From Neobacillus niacini (GTDB taxonomy: Bacteria > Bacillota > Bacilli > Bacillales > Cytobacillaceae), in contig NZ_JAMBOX010000016.1 of NCBI RefSeq assembly GCF_023715785.1, positions 59,113-123,112 on the forward strand: a DNA stretch of 64,000 bases, in the 5' to 3' direction. The notes beneath the pieces were generated by a model, which saw only the letters and a list, made by a program, of their open reading frames with translations, did no database searches and had not been told where the DNA came from. Below, piece by piece: positions 52,666 to 61,469 of this stretch (the stretch's first letter is position 1; the number at the start of each line of letters is the position of its first letter). The position numbers were made by a program, and so were the translations under genes.

Positions 52666-54207
52666 ATGATCCAAACATATCAAGCTAAACTAAGCAACAT
52701 CCCATTGAATCATAAATTGACATCGGATATGTACCTATCGGAATATGGCCGCTTTTTTGGTGAATTGGAGCGGAGATTATTCGTTCAGTCCCATATTAAA
52801 GGGATATCAACCACTTCCCTGAAAAAGACCTTTTCCAAACAGTTCGGCATCACCGCCAGACAATTCAACTCCCTTAGAATACAGCTGGATGGGAAAGTCT
52901 CTTCTATTTTAGAAAAAAGAAAAATTGATATTCAAGAGTTGGAAACCAAAATTGCCTATCTACAGAAAGTCATCGTCAAGAAGACCACTCAAAAAAATAA
53001 GCTTCTACAAAAACTTCTAAGAATTCCTCAAACTAGTCCGGCCTTCTCGAAACAAAGGAAAAAATACCGAAACCTAAAAACTTACCTTCATCAAAAAAAA
53101 CGGAGACTCCGAAACGTACAGCACAAATTGGAAACATTAAAATCAGATGAACTGAATCATAAGATTCGCATTTGTTTTGGGTCCAGAAAGTTGTTCCACA
53201 AGCAATTTCATTTGGAAGAAAATAAATACAAAAATCATGGAGAGTGGAAGGAAAAGTGGGTTGAGTCCAGAACTTCCCAGTTTCTTGTGGTGGGTTCCAA
53301 AGATGAAACGTTTGGAAATCAATCGGCCACTTACGATTTACAAAATGTCTTAAGATTGCGGGTGGCCAATCATTTTGTTTCGAAATATGGCAAATATATT
53401 ATCTTTCCAGAAGTACACTTTCCCTATGGGCAAGAAACCATTGATCAGGCAAAGATTCCCTACATGGGCTATACCCGCGGTGGCAAACCGCAAAAATATT
53501 ATTCCTCTATTACCTATCGTTTTTTGAAACAGAAAAAAGGGTGGTATGTGAACACAACCGTAGAAAAAGAGACCCCAAAAATAGGAACATCTAACCTAAA
53601 TGGATTAATTGGAATAGACCTTAATGCAGGATTTTTGTCTATTTGTGAAATTGACCGATTTGGCAACCCTATTAAAAGCTGGGCAGTAGATGTTCCAATG
53701 AACAGCCGGAGCAAAGAACAGATTAAAGCGTCTTTAAGCGATGCATTAAAAGAAATTTTGGCCTATGCCGTGTTAGTCCAAAAAGATGTTGTAATCGAGC
53801 AATTGGATTTCTCCAAAAAGAAAGCCATTTTAAGAGAAATGGGCCCTAACTATGCGCGGATGCTTTCGGGTCTTGCCTATTCCTTCTTTCAGCAATTAAT
53901 CGATGCCAAAGGGAAAAAAGCGGGAATAAGAATCAGAAAAGTAAACCCCGCCTATACGAGCCAAATCGGGCAGATGAAATTTATGGCCAGGTACGGACTA
54001 AGTTCCCATGGTTCGGCGGCCTGCATGATTGCAAGAAGAGGCTATTATTTTAAAACAGAAAAACCAAAATACGATTCCGTTCTGTCTTTCCCAAAAAAAT
54101 TTGATAAACAAAAGTCGAATTTTAGTAATTGGCGCTCGCTGACTAAACACTGGAGGAAAACTTATCATTTTCAGGATAAGATTGAACTATTAAAAGCAGA
54201 TATATAA
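52666..54207 (+). mobile_element. TnpB-like protein of an IS200/IS605-related element (no TnpA)
   Basis: This 513-residue RuvC-like protein starts after AGGAGG. A long basic helical/coiled region (about 75-165) precedes the nuclease part. RuvC-I is GIDLNAGFLSICEID (Asp318) and RuvC-II is VVIEQLDFSKKK (Glu378). Where TnpB has the zinc finger and DxNAA, this protein reads NPAYTSQIGQMKFMARYG and then SSHGSAACMIARRG: the four-cysteine finger is absent and His448 takes the place of the third Asp. Similar TnpB-related accessory proteins exist without TnpA. Whether it is an active RNA-guided nuclease is open. No TnpA gene is nearby. Confidence 0.82.
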
Positions 54208-54751
54208 AAGAAAACCAGAGGAATTGGAGCAACGCTTCCTAATTACCTGCAAGGAATATTTGGACCACGTACTCCAATTTAATATGTGTTATGCGCAATA
54301 AATAGCGTGGCTAACAGCCAATCTAGAGCATCGAAAAGGTATCCTGTAGCGTGGACTTCATTCAACTGGATGAAGAAAATGTCACTGAGACGGAAACGAT
54401 GAAGTTTGGAAGGGTCAAAAGGCTCTTTCAGACGGATGTATCCATTCTAGAATTAGGGTGTGATTCCCTAACGCGATTCGCAAAAAGCTCTGTTCGTTTT
54501 GCGTGCTAAATGGAAAAGCTACCATCCATTTAGAACGTATATACAGTAATATCCATAAATGTCTATATTTTCAGGAACGGTGCTGACAAGGTTGTCCAAC
54601 ATGGAATAAACGTCTTTTCTATGGAAAAATGTTAAATGACAAAAAAGTGAAGATGATTGCAAAAGAGTATAGGAAATTACCGGATTTTTTCAGAATATTA
54701 GTGCTATATTTGGAATTGTAAGAGCTTTCAAAATAGAAGAGGGGGAATTCG
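54208..54751 (+). ncRNA. Structured non-coding region after tnpB, possible guide RNA or right end
   Basis: There is no coding frame here. The first ~340 bases are markedly hairpin-rich: CTTCATTCAACTGGATGAAG around 54356-54375, CGCAAAA/TTTTGCG near 54478-54502, and CTAAATGG/CCATTTAG near 54506-54533. TnpB elements usually encode their guide RNA in the 3' end of tnpB and the DNA after it, so this is a reasoned place for it. No direct evidence of transcription is visible. The last ~150 bases are AT-rich leader of the sugar-binding protein. Confidence 0.35.
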
Positions 54752-56062
54752 ATGAAAAAGTCCTGGTCGGTCATACTGTCGATTTTACTTGTGTTTTCAT
54801 TCGTTTTAGCCGGATGCAGTTCCGACTCCAGTTCAAGTTCAGGTGGGGATTCAGGAAAAAAGTCGGGCAAAGATGATGGCAAAGGTGCCACTCTAGATAT
54901 TTTTAGCTGGTGGACAGGTGCCGGAGAAGAAGACGGCTTAAAAGCATTAATTAAACTATTTAAAGATAAGTACCCTGATGTGAAAGTTGAAAACGCAGCT
55001 GTAGCTGGTGGTGCAGGTACAAACGCAAAAGCAGTACTTGCAAGCCGAATGCAGGGGAATGATCCCCCCGCAACATTCCAAGTTCATGGCGGTGCCGAAT
55101 TGAATGAAGGATGGGTTGCTGCAGGCAAAATGGAGACACTCGATGATCTTTATGATAAGGAAGGCTGGAAAGATAAGTTTCCTAAGGATTTAATTGACCT
55201 TGTCAGCAAAGATGGACATATTTATTCTGTTCCGGTAAACATTCATCGTGGAAATGTCCTCTGGTATAACAAAAAGATTTTTGCAGACAACAATTTAGAG
55301 GCGCCAAAAACATTTGATGACTTTTTTAAAGTCGCAGATGCTCTGAAATCAAAAGGGATTACACCGCTCGCCCTAGGGGATAAGGAGCCGTGGACAGCTA
55401 CTCATCTTTTTGAATCTGTTCTTTTAGGGACACTAGGAGCGGACAACTATAAAAAATTATGGACGGGCGAGTTCAAATTTGATGATCCAAAGGTAAAAGA
55501 AGCTGCTGAAACATTCAAAAAAATGTTGTCTTATGTAAATGATGATCATAGTTCACGTAACTGGCAGGATGCTTCTCAGTTGGTGGGAACGGGTGAAGCT
55601 GCGATGAACGTGATGGGAGACTGGGCAAAGGGATATTTCTCCAATGATTTAAAACTGAAGGCAAATGAAGACTTTGGCTGGGTGACCACACCAGGTACAG
55701 ATGGTTTATTTATGGTCATTACTGACACGTTCGGATTGCCAAAAGGCGTCAAAAATCCTGATGATGTAAAGAAATGGCTGTCTGTGTTGGGCTCTGTTGA
55801 AGGACAAGATGCATTTAACCCATTAAAGGGCTCGATTCCTGCTCGCATTGATGCCGACACATCAAAATATGATGTATATGGAAAGCAGACCATTGAGGAA
55901 TTTAAAAAAGCTAGTCTAGCTCCGAGTATTGCACACGGTTCCGCAGCACCTGAAGGGTTTTCGACAAAGATGAACCAAGCGATTAATATTTTTGTTACTC
56001 AACAGAAAGTGGATCAATTTGTAGATTCATTAAAAGAAGCATCCAGCGAACTTAAAAAGTAG
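54752..56062 (+). CDS. Sugar ABC transporter substrate-binding lipoprotein
   Basis: This 436-residue extracellular receptor is of the family of maltose/oligosaccharide-binding proteins. The lipobox LAGC places lipidated Cys22, then a Ser/Gly/Lys linker. The mature part starts ATLDIFSWWTGAGEEDGLKAL and includes VPVNIHRGNVLWYNKKIF, GDWAKGYFSNDL and FNPLKGSIPAR, as in COG1653 proteins. It is followed by a hairpin and two permeases. The ATPase is not encoded here; a shared MsmX-type ATPase elsewhere is expected, as is usual in Bacillus. Confidence 0.93.
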   Translation: MKKSWSVILSILLVFSFVLAGCSSDSSSSSGGDSGKKSGKDDGKGATLDIFSWWTGAGEEDGLKALIKLFKDKYPDVKVENAAVAGGAGTNAKAVLASRMQGNDPPATFQVHGGAELNEGWVAAGKMETLDDLYDKEGWKDKFPKDLIDLVSKDGHIYSVPVNIHRGNVLWYNKKIFADNNLEAPKTFDDFFKVADALKSKGITPLALGDKEPWTATHLFESVLLGTLGADNYKKLWTGEFKFDDPKVKEAAETFKKMLSYVNDDHSSRNWQDASQLVGTGEAAMNVMGDWAKGYFSNDLKLKANEDFGWVTTPGTDGLFMVITDTFGLPKGVKNPDDVKKWLSVLGSVEGQDAFNPLKGSIPARIDADTSKYDVYGKQTIEEFKKASLAPSIAHGSAAPEGFSTKMNQAINIFVTQQKVDQFVDSLKEASSELKK

Positions 56063-56072
56063 AAGCCTTGAC

Positions 56073-56105
56073 AAGGGAGGGGAGAATGTCTCCTTCCCTT
56101 TTTTA
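56073..56105 (+). terminator. Intercistronic hairpin between binding protein and permease genes
   Basis: AAGGGAGGGGAGA and TCTCCTTCCCTT pair around a short loop and are followed by TTTT. Such partial terminators let the binding protein be made in excess over the permeases. Confidence 0.7.
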
Positions 56106-56123
56106 TCGCAAGGGGGGAATACG

Positions 56124-57107
56124 ATGGAGCCTGTTAAAACATCATCATCATTGGAACGTGAATCCAACCCATTAACGATTAAGGAAACAAAGAGGAAACG
56201 CCCGCTACTAACTGACGGGGTTAAGGCCATTCTCTGTCTCCTTCCTTCCATTATTTTGATTGCCATTTTTGTATACGGTTTTATTGGCTGGACTGGGTAC
56301 GTTTCTCTCAGCAATTGGAATTCACTCGTTCCGGATTTTTCGTTTGCGGGATTAAAAAACTACGCCTATTTATTTAATGATTTTCGCTTCCAGGCTGACT
56401 TACGAAACACCTTGTTTTTTACCTTGTTTTTTATTATTGCCGTTCTGACCTCGGGACTTGTCCTGGCGATTCTTTTGGATCAGAAAATCAGGGCGGAATC
56501 ATTGTTTCGTAATATATTCTTTTTTCCAATGGCCTTATCATTTGTTGTAACAGGTGTTGTATGGCAATGGTTATTAAATCCTTCAACAGGTGTAAACCTG
56601 TTTTTGAAAAAGTTAGGAATGGCACCGAAGTGGTATACGAGTGTTACCATTATCCCGGGAATTGAATGGGGGAAAATCGAATTTGGAGTTCCAGTTGCCA
56701 TCATTGCGGTTGTGATTGCGGCAATGTGGCAAATGACAGGATTTTCTGTTGCGATGTATTTGGCCGGACTGCGTGGTATTCCCGATGAGCTGCGCGAAGC
56801 GGCCCGAATCGATGGAGCATCTGAATTCCAAATTTTTATGAAGATTATTTTTCCATTGTTAATGCCAATTACCGTGAGCGTTATTATCATTATGGCCCAT
56901 ATTTCGCTGAAGATCTTTGATTTAATATATGCGATGACTGGGCCAGGGGCCAACTTTGTAACGGATGTTCCAGGTGTGTATATGTTTGAAACAACCTTCC
57001 GCGGCAATTATTATGCAAACGGTGCTGCCATTACGATCATTATGTTGTTATCTGTTGCGATCTTTATCGTTCCATACTTGATTTCAAGCAGAAAGGGTGG
57101 TGCCTAA
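56124..57107 (+). CDS. Sugar ABC transporter permease (MalF/UgpA-like)
   Basis: This 327-residue membrane subunit has about six helices and the docking motif EAARIDGASEFQIFMKIIFP. The family end GNYYANGAAITIIMLL is present. The N-terminal 30 residues are charged and cytoplasmic. The start follows AAGGGGGG. Its last base overlaps the first base of the next gene's start codon (AATG junction). Confidence 0.93.
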   Translation: MEPVKTSSSLERESNPLTIKETKRKRPLLTDGVKAILCLLPSIILIAIFVYGFIGWTGYVSLSNWNSLVPDFSFAGLKNYAYLFNDFRFQADLRNTLFFTLFFIIAVLTSGLVLAILLDQKIRAESLFRNIFFFPMALSFVVTGVVWQWLLNPSTGVNLFLKKLGMAPKWYTSVTIIPGIEWGKIEFGVPVAIIAVVIAAMWQMTGFSVAMYLAGLRGIPDELREAARIDGASEFQIFMKIIFPLLMPITVSVIIIMAHISLKIFDLIYAMTGPGANFVTDVPGVYMFETTFRGNYYANGAAITIIMLLSVAIFIVPYLISSRKGGA

Positions 57108-57928
57108 TGTCGGTTAGAGTCGTGACCCGCCCAATCCTATATGCGATTTTGATTGCCTTTAGTTTATTTTTTTTAATGCCGGTCTATCTGATGTTCATCA
57201 CAAGCTTAAAGCCTCTCGACCAAATTACGCTGTCGCAAATGTGGGAGCTTCCGAGAGCAATTGATTTTACGAGTTATAAAGAGGCATTCAATAAATTGGC
57301 GCCGAACTTTGTGAATTCCATTTATCTTGTCATTCCTGCGACCATTATTTCAGCGTTATTAGGATCCTTAAATGGATATGTCCTATCAAAGTGGAAATTT
57401 AAAGGAGCGGACTGGATTTTTACTGCCGTGTTATTCGGAATGTTTATCCCCTATCAAAGTATTTTGATTCCATTAATCCAGTTTTTAAGGGAAATCGGAT
57501 TGTATAATTCTATTCCAGGATTGGTGCTCGTACATGTTGTGTACGGCATCCCGATTACAACGTTAATGTTCCGAAACTTCTATGCTAGTGTTCCTACTGA
57601 AATGATTGAATCAGCCCAAATTGATGGAGCCGGGTTTTTTACCATTTTCCGTTACATTATGTTCCCGCTCTCGATTATCGGATTTGTCGTTGTAGGGATC
57701 TGGCAGTTTACAAATATCTGGAATGAATTTCTATTTGCCGTTACCATTACAACCTCACAGCAGCAGCCCATTATGGTTGCATTGCAGAACTTATCCGGCA
57801 GCCAAATCGTTCAATGGAATGTTCAAATGGCGGGAGCGATCCTGGCGGCCTTGCCAACCTTGCTCGTTTATATCTTTCTTGGAAAGTTTTTTGTAAGAGG
57901 GCTCCTTGCCGGGTCTGTAAAAGGATAA
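57107..57928 (+). CDS. Sugar ABC transporter permease (MalG/UgpE-like)
   Basis: This 273-residue partner permease has the docking motif ESAQIDGAGFFTIFRYIMFP and the usual MalG-type N-terminus MPVYLMFITSLKPLDQI. The C-terminal FLGKFFVRGLLAGSVKG is typical of the group. It is translationally coupled to the preceding permease and closes the operon. Confidence 0.93.
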   Translation: MSVRVVTRPILYAILIAFSLFFLMPVYLMFITSLKPLDQITLSQMWELPRAIDFTSYKEAFNKLAPNFVNSIYLVIPATIISALLGSLNGYVLSKWKFKGADWIFTAVLFGMFIPYQSILIPLIQFLREIGLYNSIPGLVLVHVVYGIPITTLMFRNFYASVPTEMIESAQIDGAGFFTIFRYIMFPLSIIGFVVVGIWQFTNIWNEFLFAVTITTSQQQPIMVALQNLSGSQIVQWNVQMAGAILAALPTLLVYIFLGKFFVRGLLAGSVKG

Positions 57929-57949
57929 TTGTGACATGAAAAAAATAAA

Positions 57950-57990
57950 GAATCCCAAAGAAATGTATCGTTACTTTGGGATTCTTTTTA
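57950..57990 (+). terminator. Terminator of the sugar ABC operon
   Basis: GAATCCCAAAG/CTTTGGGATTC is a perfect 11-bp stem with a 13-base loop, followed by TTTTTA. Confidence 0.88.
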
Positions 57991-58112
57991 CTATTATTCA
58001 ATAGAGTTCCTGCTATAAGACAATGGGTGGTGCCTCCTGGTACGGCCCCACCAATAATATCTGCCAATACACTTAGTATTGTTACTCACTTAATAATCAA
58101 AGATAAGTATGA

Positions 58113-59246
58113 TTAAATCAGATATTTCTCAGATTCCTTCGTATAATGCAATACTTGATCAAGTTTGCCATTTTTGAGTTTTACTGCCCATTCTGGATCA
58201 GCTAGCACTGCACGGCCGACGGCTACATAATCAAATTCGCCTGCGTTAATTTTTTCATCGATAATTCTCAGATTGTCTACAATGGTTACATTATCATTAT
58301 CCTGATTGCTCAGATAGGCTCGGTTAATTCCAACAGAACCGACTGCAATCGTTGGCTTTTTAGTTATTCGTTTAGTCCAGCCGGCTAAGTTTAAGGATGG
58401 ATCTTCATCTTTAAATTCAGGTTCCCATATTCGTCTTGTCGAGCAGTGGAAAATATCAACGCCAGCTTCAACCAAAGGAGTGAGCAATTGTTCAAGCTCA
58501 GTAGAGTTCTTAGCTAATTTAGCTTGATAATCGGTTCCTTTCCATTGTGAATAGCGAAAGACAATTGGAAAATCTGGCCCGACTTCTTTTCGGCACGCAC
58601 GAACAATGTCTGCCGCGAATTTTGTTCGCTCTCCTATATCCCCGCCATACTCATCATCACGCTTGTTTGTTAATTCCCAAAAAAATTGATCAATTAAGTA
58701 TCCATGCGCTCCATGCAACTCAATTCCATCAAAGCCGATGCGCTTGGCATTTGATGCAGCTTCGGCATATGTATAAATCATTTCAGTAACTTCTTCTTTC
58801 GTTAAAGCCTTTATTTTCTCATTTCTCTGGCCTCGTAGGGTATATCCAGACGGACTCACGGGAGGTGCATCAATATTTGGTTCACTTCCTGCTTTTCGTG
58901 CCGCCCCTACATGCCATAATTGTGGAATGATTTTGCCACCTGCTTGGTGGACTTCATTCACTACATTTGCCCAGCCATTTAAGGCATCCTCTCCGTAAAA
59001 GCGGGGAATATCGGGGCTCATTACTGCAGCAGGATGGTTAATGGCTGTTCCTTCCGTAATGATAAGCCCAATCCCATTCTCTGCCCGTTTGCGGTAATAT
59101 TGTGCAACATTTTCCCCAGGGACACCATTTGGCGAAAACATTCTCGTCATTGGGGCCAACACTAACCGGCTTTCTAACATTTTAGTTCCAAACGGTACAG
59201 ATTGAAACAATGTATGACCTGCGAACTTTTGATCCAAGGAGAGCAC
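58113..59246 (-). CDS. Old Yellow Enzyme-family NADH:flavin oxidoreductase, copy 2
   Basis: This 377-residue copy of the gene at 20145 differs at 23 positions by my hand alignment, or about 94% identity. Differences are scattered and mostly conservative (for example LVLAP for LVMAP and GGDIGERT for GGDLGERT), and the FMN and substrate motifs ELHGAHGYLIDQFFWE and VAVGRAVLADPEW are kept. Both copies therefore look functional. It diverges from the SDR copy at 59506. Confidence 0.92.
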   Translation of the reverse strand: MLSLDQKFAGHTLFQSVPFGTKMLESRLVLAPMTRMFSPNGVPGENVAQYYRKRAENGIGLIITEGTAINHPAAVMSPDIPRFYGEDALNGWANVVNEVHQAGGKIIPQLWHVGAARKAGSEPNIDAPPVSPSGYTLRGQRNEKIKALTKEEVTEMIYTYAEAASNAKRIGFDGIELHGAHGYLIDQFFWELTNKRDDEYGGDIGERTKFAADIVRACRKEVGPDFPIVFRYSQWKGTDYQAKLAKNSTELEQLLTPLVEAGVDIFHCSTRRIWEPEFKDEDPSLNLAGWTKRITKKPTIAVGSVGINRAYLSNQDNDNVTIVDNLRIIDEKINAGEFDYVAVGRAVLADPEWAVKLKNGKLDQVLHYTKESEKYLI

Positions 59247-59505
59247 TTCCTTCCATTCATTCGTTTTATCATGCTTCCTTTATTCTATAATTCAACTATA
59301 TAAATATAAACTGATAAGTCCTATTTTTTTATTATTATAAAAATATAAGTGATAGGTAGATGAATAGAATTTTCATGATGCATGTAAAAAGTAGGAATTC
59401 ACACCTTTTTGTAGGTATTTATAAGCATAAAGATATAAATTAGGGAATAGAATTGCTATGGTCGTGTTAGTTTGTAATTTTTTCCTTGAGGAGGATATTA
59501 AAGTT

Positions 59506-60222
59506 ATGTCATTAGTCGGAAAACGTGTAGTGGTTGTAGGTGGCACTTCTGGAATAGGGTTAGCAACGGCAAAGGCGTTTCTGGAGGAATCTGCTAATGT
59601 CATTATTGCAAGCCGTTCTGTTGAAAAACTTTCTTCAGCAAAACAATCATTAGGAGACAATGTGGAAGGGTATCAACTTGATTTCAGGAATGAGACGAAC
59701 GTAAAGGCTGTTTTTGAACAAATTGGGGAATTTGACCATTTAGTAGTTACTGCTGGTGATGCCCCTATGGGTTTATTTAGTGAATTGCCGGTTCAAAGTG
59801 TAAAGGAAGCCTTCGAAGGTAAATTCTGGGGACAATACTTAACTGTTCACGCTGCTATTCCTTACTTAAAAAAGGGAGGTTCTATTACCTTAACGACTGG
59901 CGTATTTGCAGTCCGTCCATCAGTCGGTGCAACAACTCTGGCTGCGATTAACTCAGCGGTGGAAGGGTTAGCCCGTGGACTTTCACTAGAACTTGCCCCG
60001 ACAAGAGTAAATGTAGTCTCTCCTGGTTTAGTAGACACTCCTATTTTTGCAGGAATGCCGGAGGAACAACGTCAGGGGATGTTTGCTGCAGTAGCCAGCA
60101 AGTTACCGATTGGTCGTGTGGCAACTGCCGAAGATGTTGCCCAATCGTACCTGTACCTAGCGAAAAACACAATCGCAACTGGTACAGTTGTTTATGCTGA
60201 TGGTGGCACTCGTTTGGTGTAG
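59506..60222 (+). CDS. Short-chain dehydrogenase-like protein, atypical active site, copy 2
   Basis: This 238-residue copy of the protein at 21539 differs at 8 residues by hand count. It keeps the cofactor motif GGTSGIGLATAKA and the same LAAIN in place of YxxxK. In addition the serine position is Thr (LTTGVF for LTSGVF). The start is ATG 59506 behind GAGGAGG, equivalent to copy 1; an in-frame ATG at 59458 has no support in copy 1. Conservation of both genes and their non-classical motif in two copies suggests a selected function. Confidence 0.85.
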   Translation: MSLVGKRVVVVGGTSGIGLATAKAFLEESANVIIASRSVEKLSSAKQSLGDNVEGYQLDFRNETNVKAVFEQIGEFDHLVVTAGDAPMGLFSELPVQSVKEAFEGKFWGQYLTVHAAIPYLKKGGSITLTTGVFAVRPSVGATTLAAINSAVEGLARGLSLELAPTRVNVVSPGLVDTPIFAGMPEEQRQGMFAAVASKLPIGRVATAEDVAQSYLYLAKNTIATGTVVYADGGTRLV

Positions 60223-60252
60223 TTTACTACTAGGACTGTTTATAAAGATTTT

Positions 60253-60280
60253 AAGTCTCCTCAAAGAGGGGGCTTTTTTT
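60253..60280 (+). terminator. Terminator of SDR copy 2
   Basis: AAGTCTCCTC/GAGGGGGCTT pairs over 10 bp with two G-U pairs around AAA, followed by T7. It is the counterpart of the hairpin at 22286. Confidence 0.82.
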
Positions 60281-60289
60281 GCGGGTAAA

Positions 60290-60313
60290 ATGGACTATGC
60301 GCCAGATTGGTGA
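60290..60313 (+). repeat. Short repeated 7-codon frame MDYAPDW-stop, copy 2
   Basis: It matches 47364-47387 at 19 of 24 bases, with all changes either synonymous or Glu/Asp and Thr/Ala, and TGA for TAA. The flanking AATATTTAT is shared. Confidence 0.35.
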
Positions 60314-60579
60314 ATATTTATTTTGGTTCTATAGTTTTATAGACAACTATACATATAATTTGGTAATTTTGCATTGAATGCTACATTTTGGAAAAAGGGG
60401 GGGGTCTAATCAATATGGTTGATAGGTTTTAGCGATGCTGCTTCGTATTCGGAAACTCCTTAGATTTTTTCTACATACATTCTCCTTATCTTTCACTTCT
60501 TGGATCACACAATGAGTAGTTTTTCAACAATCTTTCATTTATAAGAATTTAAAATTATAGAATAGGAGGCTTTCTTTTT
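60314..60579. other. Intergenic region without a gene
   Basis: AT-rich DNA with a run of G8 near 60397. No gene and no clear promoter pair is seen. The ribosome site AGGAGG of the next gene lies at its end. Confidence 0.5.
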
Positions 60580-61452
60580 ATGAATTGGGCCGGTAAAAAG
60601 TTTTGGCTTTTCTTTGTATTTATGAGTTCGTTTACATTTTTATTTAGTTCAGCGAGCTATGCCATGGGGGAATCGGCGCCGGGACGTACGGTGGATGTAA
60701 AGGTAATGACCTATAATATTCAAGCCGGAGCCGGGTCTGATGGGAAATATAATATTCAAAGAACGGCAGAGGCGATTCGCCAATCGGGTGCGGAAATCAT
60801 TGCACTTCAGGAAGTCGATGTCCATTGGGGTGCACGGAGCTTATTTGAAAACGATATTGAAATATTGGCCAATGAGCTTGATATGTATTATTTCTTCGCT
60901 CCAATCTACAGCCTGGACCCTCTAAATGATGGGGATCCTCGCCGCGAATTTGGCGTGGCGGTGTTAAGTAAATACCCGATTATTAAAGCGACTAATCGTG
61001 ATATTGCAAGACTATCAACACAGGAGCCCAATCCGGTTCCAAAACCTGCACCGGGATTTCTGGAAGCATTGATTAATGTAAAGGGTGCGAAGGTTTGGTT
61101 TTATGTCACGCACTTGGACTACCGTGCGGATCCGATTGTGCGGAAAATGCAAGTAGCCGATATGCTGCAATATACGGGGCAGCATGAATACAGCATTTTA
61201 GCAGGTGACATGAACGCCGGCCCCAAGGCCCCCGAGCTTCAGCCGCTCTTTGAGCAATTCACTGATGCCTGGGCCCTAACGAACGACGGCCCCGGATATA
61301 CTTACCCAGCGCTAGCGCCAAACAGCAGAATTGATTATATAATGCCAACACCGAACATTGGCGTAAAATCTGCTAAAGTGATTGACACACTTGCTTCCGA
61401 CCATCGTCCTGTCATCGCTGAGCTTACCTTAATTCGCGGAAATCAGCCATAA
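60580..61452 (+). CDS. Secreted endonuclease/exonuclease/phosphatase-family protein
   Basis: This 290-residue protein has a signal peptide (hydrophobic stretch about 7-27, then ASYAMGESAPG). The EEP fold motifs are VMTYNIQAG, ALQEVDVHWGARS (catalytic Glu), THLDYRADP, LAGDMNAGP and LASDHRPVIAEL. The metal-dependent phosphodiesterase substrate is not clear: nucleic acid, phospholipid or sugar phosphate are all known in the family. It is followed 17 bases later by NagZ with a good ribosome site, so the two form an operon. Confidence 0.88.
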   Translation: MNWAGKKFWLFFVFMSSFTFLFSSASYAMGESAPGRTVDVKVMTYNIQAGAGSDGKYNIQRTAEAIRQSGAEIIALQEVDVHWGARSLFENDIEILANELDMYYFFAPIYSLDPLNDGDPRREFGVAVLSKYPIIKATNRDIARLSTQEPNPVPKPAPGFLEALINVKGAKVWFYVTHLDYRADPIVRKMQVADMLQYTGQHEYSILAGDMNAGPKAPELQPLFEQFTDAWALTNDGPGYTYPALAPNSRIDYIMPTPNIGVKSAKVIDTLASDHRPVIAELTLIRGNQP

Positions 61453-61469
61453 TGAGGAGGAGAATTTCG

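Larger units (their letters stand above)
58113..60280. repeat. 2.2-kb duplicated unit, copy 2 (OYE + SDR)
   Basis: The unit has the same gene order and orientation as 20145-22312, including the divergent promoter DNA and terminator. No insertion-sequence ends are visible at its borders. Confidence 0.9.
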
